This document shows, in pieces, positions 45,744-54,223 of a stretch of 64,000 bases of DNA (the first letter of the stretch is position 1; every line of letters starts with the position of its first letter). The notes under the pieces are model-generated. The model was not told the DNA's origin. It worked only from the letters and a program-made list of their open reading frames with translations, and searched no databases. This DNA comes from an uncultured Pseudomonadota bacterium (GTDB lineage: Bacteria; Pseudomonadota; Gammaproteobacteria; Burkholderiales; SG8-39). The position numbers were made by a program, and so were the translations under genes. The stretch lies in contig CAIXPL010000028.1 in NCBI GenBank assembly GCA_903921325.1, forward strand, positions 73,829 through 137,828, read 5' to 3'.

Positions 45744-46422
45744 GGGTCATTCTTCCTTTAAGGGCGAGCACAGCGCAGTCAGGACTGCTGAGAACCGGCA
45801 CGGTCAGACCGGTCTGCGCCTGCGGTTGCGCGGCAGCCATCGAAAATTGAGCAAGCGTGATCACCTCGCAGCCCGCTGCGGCCAAGGTATGGACCGCGCG
45901 CGCGACCTTCGCATGATGCATGGCACTGTTGCCCGCGGCCAGATCACTCATGGCTTCGGGCACATGGAGCGAATGCGACTCGATCGACTGCCCCCGGCGC
46001 TGCGCCATCTGCTGCAATTCGGCGCCCATCGATTCGATTGACGCCGCAAAAGTGGCAACCAGGCCGATGCGACCCGTGCCGCACGCAGCGGCATCAAGCG
46101 CCTGCTCAAACATTGCCTCGTTGGGTTTGAGGGTCGGTAGCCCGCATGCCGCGCCGGCGCCTTCGATGGCCGGACCAAATGCCGAACAAGTGAACAAAAT
46201 GCCGCGGCACCCTGTGCCTTTGGCATAGAGCGCCAGATCAATGAACCGCTGGCGCATGGATTCGGTCAGTTCACCCGCTTCGGCACGATCCACCGACAAG
46301 CTGTCATCGAGCAGATTCATGCATCGCGCCTGCGGCCACAGCCGGGCGAATGCCTCCTCGATCGGCGGCATCGCAAGCGCTGTCGCATGGATCAGCGCGA
46401 TACGCGGTGCGGCCAGACTCAT
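45736..46422 (-). CDS. Asp/Glu/hydantoin racemase superfamily protein
   Basis: A 228-residue protein. It begins RIALIHATALAMPPIEEAF. The first active-site Cys is present in GILFTCSAFGPAIEGAG. The position of the second Cys reads VITLAQFSMA, so only one is left. One-Cys members of the superfamily are known to include decarboxylases and isomerases, so racemisation should not be assumed. ATG 46422 overlaps the stop of the hydrolase gene (ATGA); the frame continues upstream without support. It overlaps the dehydrogenase gene by eight bases. Confidence 0.87.
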   Translation of the reverse strand: MSLAAPRIALIHATALAMPPIEEAFARLWPQARCMNLLDDSLSVDRAEAGELTESMRQRFIDLALYAKGTGCRGILFTCSAFGPAIEGAGAACGLPTLKPNEAMFEQALDAAACGTGRIGLVATFAASIESMGAELQQMAQRRGQSIESHSLHVPEAMSDLAAGNSAMHHAKVARAVHTLAAAGCEVITLAQFSMAAAQPQAQTGLTVPVLSSPDCAVLALKGRMTHE

Positions 46423-47579
46423 GCTGCCAGCGTCTCGGCGACCCAATCGGAAATCACCTCGCAGGTGAGCGGCACATTGTCGATGCTGCAATGTTCAGCG
46501 CCACCATCGGCGAGCGTATGGATATATAGCTCCCGTTTGGGACTGTTGACACATTCCTCGATGACCCGGCGTGCGTTGGCAAGCGGTATCTGCCGGTCAT
46601 TCTCACCGTGCACGACCAGAATCGGGCAACGGATCCGGTCAAGAATGCCAACCAGAGAAATCTTTGACGACACATCAAGAATGGCATCCATGCCCTGGAC
46701 ACCGAACACCCAGCCGACATGGTCCCAGTAATGCGGCACCGGCAGGCTGCTGGCCGCATCCTGTGCGCGGGCGCGCTGCACCACACCCCAATCATATTGC
46801 GCACCCCAGGCAACGCAGCAGGCCAGTCGCGGTTCGAAGGCAGCCGCGCGCGGCGCGTGGAAGCCGCCGAGCGACAGGGCCATGATGCCCGTGCGTTTGG
46901 GATCGACCTCGCGCCGCGTGCCGAGCCAATCAAGCGCCGCCGCAGCCGGACGCTCGGGTGTCGGGCCATTGTGCAGGCCACGCAGCCGCAGCGATTCGCC
47001 CACCCCCGGGTTGTCCACCACCAGCGTGCTCACGCCGCGCCGCGCCAGGGCCTGTGGCATGCCAAGCATGAACAGGATTTCCTTGTTCACATCGAGGCCA
47101 TCAAAGTGAATCATGCAGGGTGCCGGGCCTTGCGCATTGTCGCCACGCTGCGCCGGAACAAACAGGCTGGGCAGCGTAGTGCCCTCATAGGGCACTTCGA
47201 CCCGCTCGCAGGACTCGCCCGCGAGGCTCAGATATTTGCCAAAACACTCAAGCATCGCGGCGTAGACCGGCGCGCGCCCGGCAAAATGCGCCGACTGCAT
47301 CCGCTCGGCCTGCACAAACTGGATGGCCGCGCGGCGATATTTGGCTGCCGCACTCAGGCGGCGACCGCGTGATTCGTCCAACTGCGCCATGCGCTGCAGG
47401 CGCGCACCCACTGCGTGCCAGGCGTCAAACCACTGCTCGGCTGCGGCGTCATCACGGTTGCGTGCCACCGCGCGCAGCGATCGGCAGGCATCGTCCAGGT
47501 CGCCGGCGCTCGCGCCCATGCCGAGAGCCAGATTGACCGCCATGTTCCAGGTGTAGTTGCCCTCGAAATACTCAAACAT
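46419..47579 (-). CDS. Alpha/beta hydrolase (dienelactone / 2,6-dihydropseudooxynicotine hydrolase-like)
   Basis: A 386-residue protein with a helical N-terminal region of about 130 residues before the hydrolase fold, as in pseudooxynicotine C-C hydrolases. The nucleophile Ser sits in IMALSLGGFHAPR, the acid in VVHGENDRQIP, and the His in GGAEHCSIDN. Such enzymes cleave carbon-carbon bonds next to a ketone or hydrolyse esters. It is the first gene of the overlapping reverse operon. AGGGAGG precedes the ATG. Direct repeats lie 30-66 bases upstream. Confidence 0.87.
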   Translation of the reverse strand: MFEYFEGNYTWNMAVNLALGMGASAGDLDDACRSLRAVARNRDDAAAEQWFDAWHAVGARLQRMAQLDESRGRRLSAAAKYRRAAIQFVQAERMQSAHFAGRAPVYAAMLECFGKYLSLAGESCERVEVPYEGTTLPSLFVPAQRGDNAQGPAPCMIHFDGLDVNKEILFMLGMPQALARRGVSTLVVDNPGVGESLRLRGLHNGPTPERPAAAALDWLGTRREVDPKRTGIMALSLGGFHAPRAAAFEPRLACCVAWGAQYDWGVVQRARAQDAASSLPVPHYWDHVGWVFGVQGMDAILDVSSKISLVGILDRIRCPILVVHGENDRQIPLANARRVIEECVNSPKRELYIHTLADGGAEHCSIDNVPLTCEVISDWVAETLAA

Positions 47580-47608
47580 TCTTGCCTCCCTGTGCGTGTG
47601 TCATGACT

Positions 47609-47643
47609 TCGCACACTCCAATTCGTGATCGCACACTTCCATT
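47609..47643. promoter_or_regulatory. Direct repeats upstream of the five-gene reverse operon
   Basis: TCGCACACTCCAATT (47609-47623) and TCGCACACTTCCATT (47629-47643), start points 20 bases apart (about two helical turns). They lie 30-64 bases upstream of the hydrolase start codon. GTGTG (47597-47601) and CACAC (47612-47616) also form an inverted pair around TCATGA. A regulator site is likely but unidentified. Confidence 0.45.
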
Positions 47644-47650
47644 ATTATGA

Positions 47651-48049
47651 GCCGATCAACAGACCAACGCGGAGACAGATCAAGGCCGGCAACCGGCGCA
47701 TGTGCGCTACGTCGAGCATCGCCTGAGCGCGCGTCCGAGCGGCAGCGTCACCTCGCTCAACGATGGTTCACTCGAGCCGGTCAGTGCCAGCGACGCGCAT
47801 CCTGCGCCAGGCAGGACCTATCGCTATTCCGATCCAGCCTGGATGTTCGGTGTGGTGGCACTCGAGCCGATGGCACATCGGTTCAAAAAAGGCAGCCGCG
47901 TACGCCTCGAGCTGGTGAACGGCGATTCCACCCTGACCGATGTGCTGTGGACGCACTATTACTCACCGTCCAAGATCGGCAGTGACACCGTTCATCATTC
48001 GTCCGATCACCCTTCGGTCTTGATCCTGCCGGTGACCGAAGGGGCTTGA
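47651..48049 (+). pseudogene. C-terminal remnant of a CocE/NonD-family hydrolase
   Basis: The frame from 47651 to the stop at 48049 reads as the end of an X-Pro dipeptidyl-peptidase C-terminal (PepX_C) beta-sandwich: RYVEHRLSARPSGS, then YRYSDPAWMFGVV, MAHRFKKGSRVRLEL and HHSSDHPSVLILPV. In full genes this domain follows a catalytic alpha/beta hydrolase of about 350 residues; here the frame is closed by a stop at 47648 and nothing recognisable precedes it. The longest translation is 115 residues from GTG 47702. It is best read as a deletion remnant. Confidence 0.7.
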
Positions 48050-48064
48050 AAGGTCGCGCCGCGA

Positions 48065-48643
48065 TCAGCCGAACGGGCGCACGCCGATCAAAACACCGTG
48101 CAGCCAGAACGCCGTCAGCGCCCAGAGGGCAGCACCGGCCAGCACACAACTCACTGTGCCAGCGGCGGTGCCGGCGGCGTAGACCGTGCCCGCAGCGCGG
48201 TCGCGCTGTGCGGCCGACCGCAAGGCAATCGCCGACCATAGCAGCAATGCACCGAACAGCAGCACATGCGTCAACGCTCCATTGGCGAGCAGGTGGGCAA
48301 ACGCCCACAGCTTCACCCCGATCAACATCGGATGATGCAGCCGCGCCTTGAACACGTTGCGCGGAATATAAGCCGCCACCAGCAGAATGAAGGCGAGCAA
48401 TACCAGCAGGCCGGCGAAATGGCGCATGCCAATGGGCGGTACCCAGAGCAATACCATGCTCTCACGCGCCTGCCCGAACCCTTCAATCACCATGAGCAGA
48501 CCGACCAGGGACACCACGCTATAGAGCAGCTTCCAGCGCCCAAGGCCCATGCGCGCAATCATCCGGGTGCGCCAGGGGTCGGCAAAGACACGCACCGAGT
48601 GCATGCCCAGTAATACGATCAATCCAGCGATCAGCAGTGCCAT
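48065..48643 (-). CDS. nnrU: NnrU family membrane protein
   Basis: A 192-residue integral membrane protein with about five hydrophobic segments. Family blocks include LGMHSVRVFADPWR near the start, LLYSVVSLVGLLMVIEGFGQARE and HHPMLIGVKLWAFAHLLANG. NnrU proteins were described near nitric oxide and denitrification genes, but many, as here, have no such neighbours and the function is unclear. ATG 48643 fits the family start (MALLIAGLIVLL); the frame extends 25 residues upstream without conserved character. Confidence 0.88.
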   Translation of the reverse strand: MALLIAGLIVLLGMHSVRVFADPWRTRMIARMGLGRWKLLYSVVSLVGLLMVIEGFGQARESMVLLWVPPIGMRHFAGLLVLLAFILLVAAYIPRNVFKARLHHPMLIGVKLWAFAHLLANGALTHVLLFGALLLWSAIALRSAAQRDRAAGTVYAAGTAAGTVSCVLAGAALWALTAFWLHGVLIGVRPFG

Positions 48644-48719
48644 GGCCACCTCAGTTGAAAAAGGAGCGCAAACGCAAACCGCCTCCCCTTGCCCGTCCAT
48701 CACCAGTGTACAGTTCAAA

Positions 48720-49739
48720 TCAGTCGACCCGCGCGCCTGATGCCTTGATCACTTTGGCCCACTTGGCAATTTCGGAGTTGATGAACGCGGCAAAGGCCTC
48801 TCGTGTGCCACCTATCGGTTGCAGCCCGTCGTTGTTCATGCGCGTCTGCATGTCATCGGTGTGCATGATCTGATTGGTCGCTGTGTTGAGCGAATTGAGA
48901 ATGGCCAGATCGGTGCCCGCCGGGGCGAGCACGCCATACCACTGCGCTGATTCATAACCGGGCAGTCCGGATTCGGCCACCGTTGGCAATTGAGGAAAGC
49001 CCGCCAGCCGGGTGCGGCTGGTCACTGCCAGCCCTCGCAGCCGGCCACTGGCAATATTCGGTCCGGCGTTGATTGCCGGCAAGAACATGACCGGCGTCTC
49101 ACCACCCAGTATCGCGATCAGTGCCGGCCCCGTCCCGCGGTAGGGAATATGCACCATGTTCACGCCGGCAGTCTGATTGAACAACTCGCCGGCCAGATGC
49201 GGCGTGCTGCCACTGCCCGAACCGGCAAACCCGATCTGCCCGGGCCTGGCCTTTGCCAGTGCAACCAATTCCTGCACGTTCTTTACCGGCAACGATGGGT
49301 GCACCACCAGCACATTGGGACCTAGTGCCATCAATGCGACGGGTGCAAAGTCCTTGATCGGGTCATACGGCACATGGCTGTAGAGGCTTGGGTTGGTCAC
49401 AAATCCGGCACCGGTAAAAAGCAGCGTAAGTCCATCCGGTGCGGCATGCGCCACGATCTCCGTGCCGATATTGCCGTTGGCCCCGCCACGGTTCTCGACC
49501 ACGAAAGGTTTGCCATAGTGCTCGGTGAGTCGCTGGGCAAGAATCCGGCCCGCCACATCGACGCCACCGCCGACCGGGAAGGGCACGACATAGCGCACCG
49601 GACCATGCGGATAACCGTGCGCATGATCCTGTACCGGTTCAGCCGCTTGCAGCCCGGCTGCGAACAAAAGCCCGCCTGCGCCGATCAGCACGGCGATGAG
49701 AAACTGATGTCTGTGCATCGCGCTCATCCGCGCACTCAT
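48720..49739 (-). CDS. Bug-family (TctC-like) periplasmic binding protein
   Basis: A 339-residue protein with a signal peptide (FLIAVLIGAGGLLFAAGLQAA). Ligand loops are YVVPFPVGGGVDVAGRIL and VENRGGANGNIGTE, followed by HIPYRG. Its ATG at 49739 overlaps the stop of the molybdenum hydroxylase gene (ATGA), so the two are translationally coupled. ATG 49718 would also give a proper signal peptide. The pairing suggests that the ligand is the substrate or product of the hydroxylase. Confidence 0.92.
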   Translation of the reverse strand: MSARMSAMHRHQFLIAVLIGAGGLLFAAGLQAAEPVQDHAHGYPHGPVRYVVPFPVGGGVDVAGRILAQRLTEHYGKPFVVENRGGANGNIGTEIVAHAAPDGLTLLFTGAGFVTNPSLYSHVPYDPIKDFAPVALMALGPNVLVVHPSLPVKNVQELVALAKARPGQIGFAGSGSGSTPHLAGELFNQTAGVNMVHIPYRGTGPALIAILGGETPVMFLPAINAGPNIASGRLRGLAVTSRTRLAGFPQLPTVAESGLPGYESAQWYGVLAPAGTDLAILNSLNTATNQIMHTDDMQTRMNNDGLQPIGGTREAFAAFINSEIAKWAKVIKASGARVD

Positions 49740-52120
49740 CCTCGTGCTCCTGCGCCCGCGGCACGCGCCTCTTGCAAGGCGCGCCAGATCGACTGCTGGG
49801 TAACCGGCATATCGATGGAGGTCACGCCAAAGGGGCGCAACGCATCCAGGACGGCGCTAACAATGACTGCCAGAGCCGGGGTCGTGCCCCCCTCGCCGCC
49901 CGCTTTGATTCCGAGCGGATTGGTCGGTGACAGCACTTCGACAATCTCGGTGTCAAACGAAGGCAGGGTGTCAGCACGCGGCAGGCAATAGTCCATCAGC
50001 GAACCACAGATCGGTTGGCCGGACTGCGGATCAATCACACACTGCTCGCCGACTGCCTGGCCCACGCCCTGGGCAATGCCACCGTGGGTCTGACCATGCA
50101 CGATCATCGGGTTGATACAGCGCCCGACATCATCGATTGCGCTATAGCGGGTGATCTGCATCTCGCCCGTCTCCGGATCGATTTCGCACTCGCAGGCCGT
50201 GCAGCCATTCGGAAACACCGGATCATGCATTTCATTGTCGGCAGCGACTTCGAGGATCGCGTGACCAGCAATCCGGCGTGCAAGTTCGAACCAGTCGATT
50301 GCGTAATCGGTGCCCGTCACCTTGAATTGACCATCGGCAAACACGACGTCCTCAATCGATGCCTCGAGAACCTGTGCCGCGTGCACGCGCGCCTGCTCAA
50401 TCAGCATGACAGTAGCCTTGCTGATCACTGTGGCCGCATGACGCATCGACCGACCCGAATGTGATCCCCCGCCCGCACTCACGATATCGGTATCGCCCAT
50501 CACCACATCGATGGCCCCAAACGGGATACCCAGTTGAGCGGCCGTTACCTGCGCAAAACTGGTCTCATGGCCCTGGCCGCTGGGTTGCGTGCCAATCACC
50601 AGCCGCAACCGCCCGGCGGCGTCCACCTTCAGCTCAGCCCGCTCCAGGGGCGAGCCTATCGAGGACTCAACGTAATGGGCAATCCCCAAGCCAAGCAGAC
50701 GCCCGCGTGCCTGCGCTGCGCTGCGACGCTGCTCGAAGCCGGCAACATCGGCAAGCGCCAGCGCACGGTCCAGATTGCCACCATACTCGCCACTGTCGTA
50801 GGTTGCTCCAACCGGATTGGTATACGGAAACGCTTGATCGCGCACCAGGTTCATCCGGCGCAGGGCGATCCGATCGATACCCAGTTCGACGGCGGCCTGA
50901 TCGACCAGGCGCTCGATCGCGTAAGTAACCTCGGGGCGGCCTGAACTGCGATAGGCCTGGGTCGGCATCGTGTTGGTGAACACCGCGCGGCTGCGCAGGC
51001 TCGCCACCGGAATGTCATACGAACCGCTGACCAATCCCGAGCCTTTGCTGAGCGGTGAGAGCGAGACGCAGCGCGCACCCAGGTTGCTGACGTTGGAGAC
51101 CCGCAGCGCAAGAAACCGGCCGTCGCGCCGCAGCGCCAGCTCAATGGTGCTCGCCAGATCACGGCCTTGATAGTCGCTCAGGAACGATTCCGATCGCAGC
51201 GCGGTGTACTTCACCGGCCGCCCGACTTTGGCCGACGCCCAGAGCACCAGCCCAAATTCCACGAAGGCCCGATTGCGCGAGCCGAAGTTGCCACCCACGT
51301 CAAACGAGAGCACTCGCACCCGCTGCGGGTCCACGCCGAGCACACTGGCCAGTTCGCGCTTTTGCCGCACGGCGCCGCCGCTGCCCGCATACAGGGTGTA
51401 GCGCCCGGTGATTGCATCAAAATGCCCAAGCGCGGCGCGCGGTTCCATGGCCACGGCCGTCACCCGCCCGATGTGCAGATCGAGTCGTACGACACGATCG
51501 GCGGCGGCAAATGCCGCGTCGGTCGCCGCCTGGTCACCGAACCAGGTATCGACCGGTGTGTTGTCAGGGACCTCGTCCCAGACCGTGGGAGCACCAGGGG
51601 CAAGTGCCTGGTCCCACTGCGCAATCCAGGGCAACTCCTCATAGTCGACCACGACCGCCTCAGCCGCGTCCTGCGCGCGACCCACCGAATCAGCGACCAC
51701 CATGGCAACGGCTTCACCGACATGGCGCGCGCGATCGGCCGGCAGCAGCACGTGCGGGCCGATGAACACCGGGCTACCGCCGCGACCGTGCAGCTTCATG
51801 TCATGGCGGGTCGATGGCACCGGACTGTGCGGAATCGCCCCCAGCCCATCGGCCAGACAATCGGCGCCCGTGAAGATGCCGTGAACACCGGGCATGGCGC
51901 GTGCGGCGCTTGCGTCAATGGATCGAATCAGGGCATGCGGATGCGGCGAACGGACAATTGCGGCGTAGAGCTGCCCCTCGATCCGAAAATCATCACTGAA
52001 CTGACCACGTCCGCTGAGTAAGCGAACGTCTTCCTTGCGTCTGACCGGTTGGCCGACGGATTGTCCGGGGGTGATGGCTCGATCGATAGTATCCAAGAGG
52101 CACAGCCTTGCTTTGGTCAT
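49736..52120 (-). CDS. Molybdenum hydroxylase large subunit (xanthine dehydrogenase / CoxL family), second solo copy
   Basis: A 794-residue protein. N-terminal block VGQPVRRKEDVRLLSGRGQFSDDF; molybdopterin motifs in FDVGGNFGSRNRAF, YRSSGRPEVTY, and TQPSGQGHETS; catalytic Glu in IKAGGEGGTTPA. The YRSSGR loop is unlike form I CO dehydrogenase. No FAD or [2Fe-2S] subunit gene is present in the window. ATG 52120 is preferred to a TTG at 52138. It is divergent from an amidohydrolase gene (93 bases between starts) and overlaps a Bug gene at its end. It differs considerably from the copy at 30921. Confidence 0.92.
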   Translation of the reverse strand: MTKARLCLLDTIDRAITPGQSVGQPVRRKEDVRLLSGRGQFSDDFRIEGQLYAAIVRSPHPHALIRSIDASAARAMPGVHGIFTGADCLADGLGAIPHSPVPSTRHDMKLHGRGGSPVFIGPHVLLPADRARHVGEAVAMVVADSVGRAQDAAEAVVVDYEELPWIAQWDQALAPGAPTVWDEVPDNTPVDTWFGDQAATDAAFAAADRVVRLDLHIGRVTAVAMEPRAALGHFDAITGRYTLYAGSGGAVRQKRELASVLGVDPQRVRVLSFDVGGNFGSRNRAFVEFGLVLWASAKVGRPVKYTALRSESFLSDYQGRDLASTIELALRRDGRFLALRVSNVSNLGARCVSLSPLSKGSGLVSGSYDIPVASLRSRAVFTNTMPTQAYRSSGRPEVTYAIERLVDQAAVELGIDRIALRRMNLVRDQAFPYTNPVGATYDSGEYGGNLDRALALADVAGFEQRRSAAQARGRLLGLGIAHYVESSIGSPLERAELKVDAAGRLRLVIGTQPSGQGHETSFAQVTAAQLGIPFGAIDVVMGDTDIVSAGGGSHSGRSMRHAATVISKATVMLIEQARVHAAQVLEASIEDVVFADGQFKVTGTDYAIDWFELARRIAGHAILEVAADNEMHDPVFPNGCTACECEIDPETGEMQITRYSAIDDVGRCINPMIVHGQTHGGIAQGVGQAVGEQCVIDPQSGQPICGSLMDYCLPRADTLPSFDTEIVEVLSPTNPLGIKAGGEGGTTPALAVIVSAVLDALRPFGVTSIDMPVTQQSIWRALQEARAAGAGARG

Positions 52121-52213
52121 TCTGAACAGACTTCTCAATGATAATCTAGCGCCCGCTCAACCTTGCGCACCCGAGCGAATTAGCACGAAGCCGCCCGCCC
52201 CGGAGACCTCACC

Positions 52214-53170
52214 ATGACCCTGCCCGCAGCCCATCGTATTGATACTCATCATCACATTGTGCCGCCGCGCTACCTGCAGCAGCGGCGCAGCGAGATCGAA
52301 CGGATCGCGCATGTGCACATGCCCAAGATGGCCGCCTGGAGTCCGCAGGTGTCTCTCGACGCGATGGATCGGGCCGGTGTTGCCACTTCCATCACATCCA
52401 TTTCCTCGCCCGGCTGCTGGTTTGGCGAGGCGGCCGATTCGATCAGCATCTCGCGTGATTGCAATGAATACGCCGCGCGTATGGCCACCGACTATCCGGG
52501 ACGCTTTGGGGTGTTTGCCGCTCTGCCGCTACCCGATGTCGACGGCAGCCTGCGTGAGATCGAGTACGCCTGCGACGTGCTGCACGCCGATGGATTCGGA
52601 TTAATGACCAATTACGGCGCGATGTGGCCAGGCGATGCGCGCCTCACACCCGTGTTCGATGAGCTCAACCGGCGTCGCGCGGTGGTGTACTTCCATCCTC
52701 ACGCGGCTGATTACTGCGCCGGTGTATTGCCCGAGTTGCCCGCGCCGACGATCGAATTTCCGTTTGACACCACTCGTGCCATTGCCTCGCTGCTCTTCAG
52801 CGGCACGTTCGGCCGCTGCCCTGACATCCGATTCATTTTTTCTCATGCCGGGGGGGCGTTGCCGATGCTGGCGGGCCGCATTGCCGCCGTGGCAGGCACG
52901 CGCAAAGAGCTTGCGGCCAGCATCCCCAATGGCGCGCTGTATGAATTCAAGCGGCAGTATTACGACATCGTGAATGCCACCAACCCGGTGTCGTTCAACG
53001 CGGCGCGTGAACTGTTTGGTGTGTCGCAGCTGCTCTTTGGCACCGACTTCCCGTTCTGGTCACCGCAGATCTGGGTCGACCAATTGGCCGATCTCAAACT
53101 ATCGGCGGCCGATCTGCGCGCGATCGAACGTGACAACGCGCTGCGCATCCTGCCGCGTTTTGCCCGCTAG
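52214..53170 (+). CDS. Amidohydrolase (ACMSD / amidohydrolase_2 family), cytoplasmic
   Basis: A 318-residue protein without a leader. Metal ligands lie in RIDTHHHIVPPRY at the start, FSHAGG in the middle and FGTDFPFW near the end. It shares long stretches with the Tat-type protein at 16837 (both have TNYG-x-x-WPGDA and FDELNRR). ACMSD-family enzymes decarboxylate or hydrolyse carboxylated aromatics or muconates with a Zn ion. A GGAGACC site precedes the ATG. A Bug gene starts 20 bases downstream, and a molybdenum hydroxylase gene is divergent. Confidence 0.92.
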   Translation: MTLPAAHRIDTHHHIVPPRYLQQRRSEIERIAHVHMPKMAAWSPQVSLDAMDRAGVATSITSISSPGCWFGEAADSISISRDCNEYAARMATDYPGRFGVFAALPLPDVDGSLREIEYACDVLHADGFGLMTNYGAMWPGDARLTPVFDELNRRRAVVYFHPHAADYCAGVLPELPAPTIEFPFDTTRAIASLLFSGTFGRCPDIRFIFSHAGGALPMLAGRIAAVAGTRKELAASIPNGALYEFKRQYYDIVNATNPVSFNAARELFGVSQLLFGTDFPFWSPQIWVDQLADLKLSAADLRAIERDNALRILPRFAR

Positions 53171-53189
53171 GGCGCAAGGCAACCGCCGG

Positions 53190-54167
53190 GTGCGTACGCT
53201 CGTTCTATTCATCGCGGCCTGTCTCACCATCGGTGGCACGGCTGCGAGGGCCGATAGCGGCCCGGCGTTTCCGCTGCGTCCGGTCAAGATCGTCTTGCCG
53301 AGCCCGCCGGGTGGAGTGACGGACCTGCTCGGGCGCATGCTCGGACAGCGCCTTGCGCAGTCATGGGGGCAGCCGGTTATTGTGGAGAACAAGCCCGGGG
53401 GCGGAAAGATCCTGGCTGCCGAACAAGTCATCAGGGCACCAGCCGATGGTTATACGCTGCTGTTGACTGAAGCGGCCATGCTGGTGGTCAACCCGCACCT
53501 GTATCGCAACCTGCCCTACGACCCGCTGCGCGATTTCAGCCCTATAGCCCTGGTTGCGCAGAATTTTCCGGTGCTGGTGGTCAATGCCCAGGTGCCCGCG
53601 CGCACCATGCCTGAACTGGTGGCACTGGCACGCGCTCGTCCCGGTCGGCTGAGCTATGGGACGATTGGCGTGGGCACCTACGCGCATATTGCGCTGGAGA
53701 ATTTCTGCCACGTCAACGATCTCAAATTGACCCATGTGCCCTACAAAGGTGCCTCGCCCGCCATGGCCGATCTGGTCAGCGGCGAGATCGCCCTGATGGT
53801 GGTCAATCTCAATGTGGCCGATCCGTTCCTGCGTCAGAACAAATTGCGCGTGCTGGGAGCAACCACGCCGCAGCGGCTGGCCTCGCGGCCCGAGTTCCCC
53901 ACGGTGGCTGAGCAGAACGTGCCAGGACTCGAGGTGACATCCTGGTTCGGAGTGGTCGGCCCGGCGAATCTGCCCGAGCCGGTGGTAAACCGTCTCGCCA
54001 CCAGCATCGCGCAAGTCGTGCGGTCGCCAGAATTTCTCGAGCGCGTGCTGTCACGCAACGGTCTGGATCCGATGCTGAGCACGCCGGCTGAATTTCGTCA
54101 GCTGATTCGCGACGAACTGATCACCTGGGGCAAGCTGGTCAAAGTGTCCGGCGCAACGGTGGAGTGA
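53190..54167 (+). CDS. Bug-family (TctC-like) periplasmic binding protein
   Basis: A 325-residue protein. GTG 53190 gives a signal peptide (VLFIAACLTIGGTAARA); the frame upstream overlaps the amidohydrolase gene and is discarded. The ligand loops are IVLPSPPGGVTDLLGRML and VENKPGGGKILAAE, and HVPYKG follows. It lies 20 bases downstream of the amidohydrolase and 56 bases upstream of another Bug gene. No TctAB genes are in the window. Confidence 0.9.
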   Translation: MRTLVLFIAACLTIGGTAARADSGPAFPLRPVKIVLPSPPGGVTDLLGRMLGQRLAQSWGQPVIVENKPGGGKILAAEQVIRAPADGYTLLLTEAAMLVVNPHLYRNLPYDPLRDFSPIALVAQNFPVLVVNAQVPARTMPELVALARARPGRLSYGTIGVGTYAHIALENFCHVNDLKLTHVPYKGASPAMADLVSGEIALMVVNLNVADPFLRQNKLRVLGATTPQRLASRPEFPTVAEQNVPGLEVTSWFGVVGPANLPEPVVNRLATSIAQVVRSPEFLERVLSRNGLDPMLSTPAEFRQLIRDELITWGKLVKVSGATVE

Positions 54168-54223
54168 CGGCCAGGTTTTAATGTGATGCCAGGCTTTACA
54201 CTCGCGCCTGTTGCCTGCGACCG

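Noticed and set aside
51167-52021. Open frame of 284 codons on the plus strand
   Set aside because: Antisense to the second molybdenum hydroxylase subunit; no known domain.
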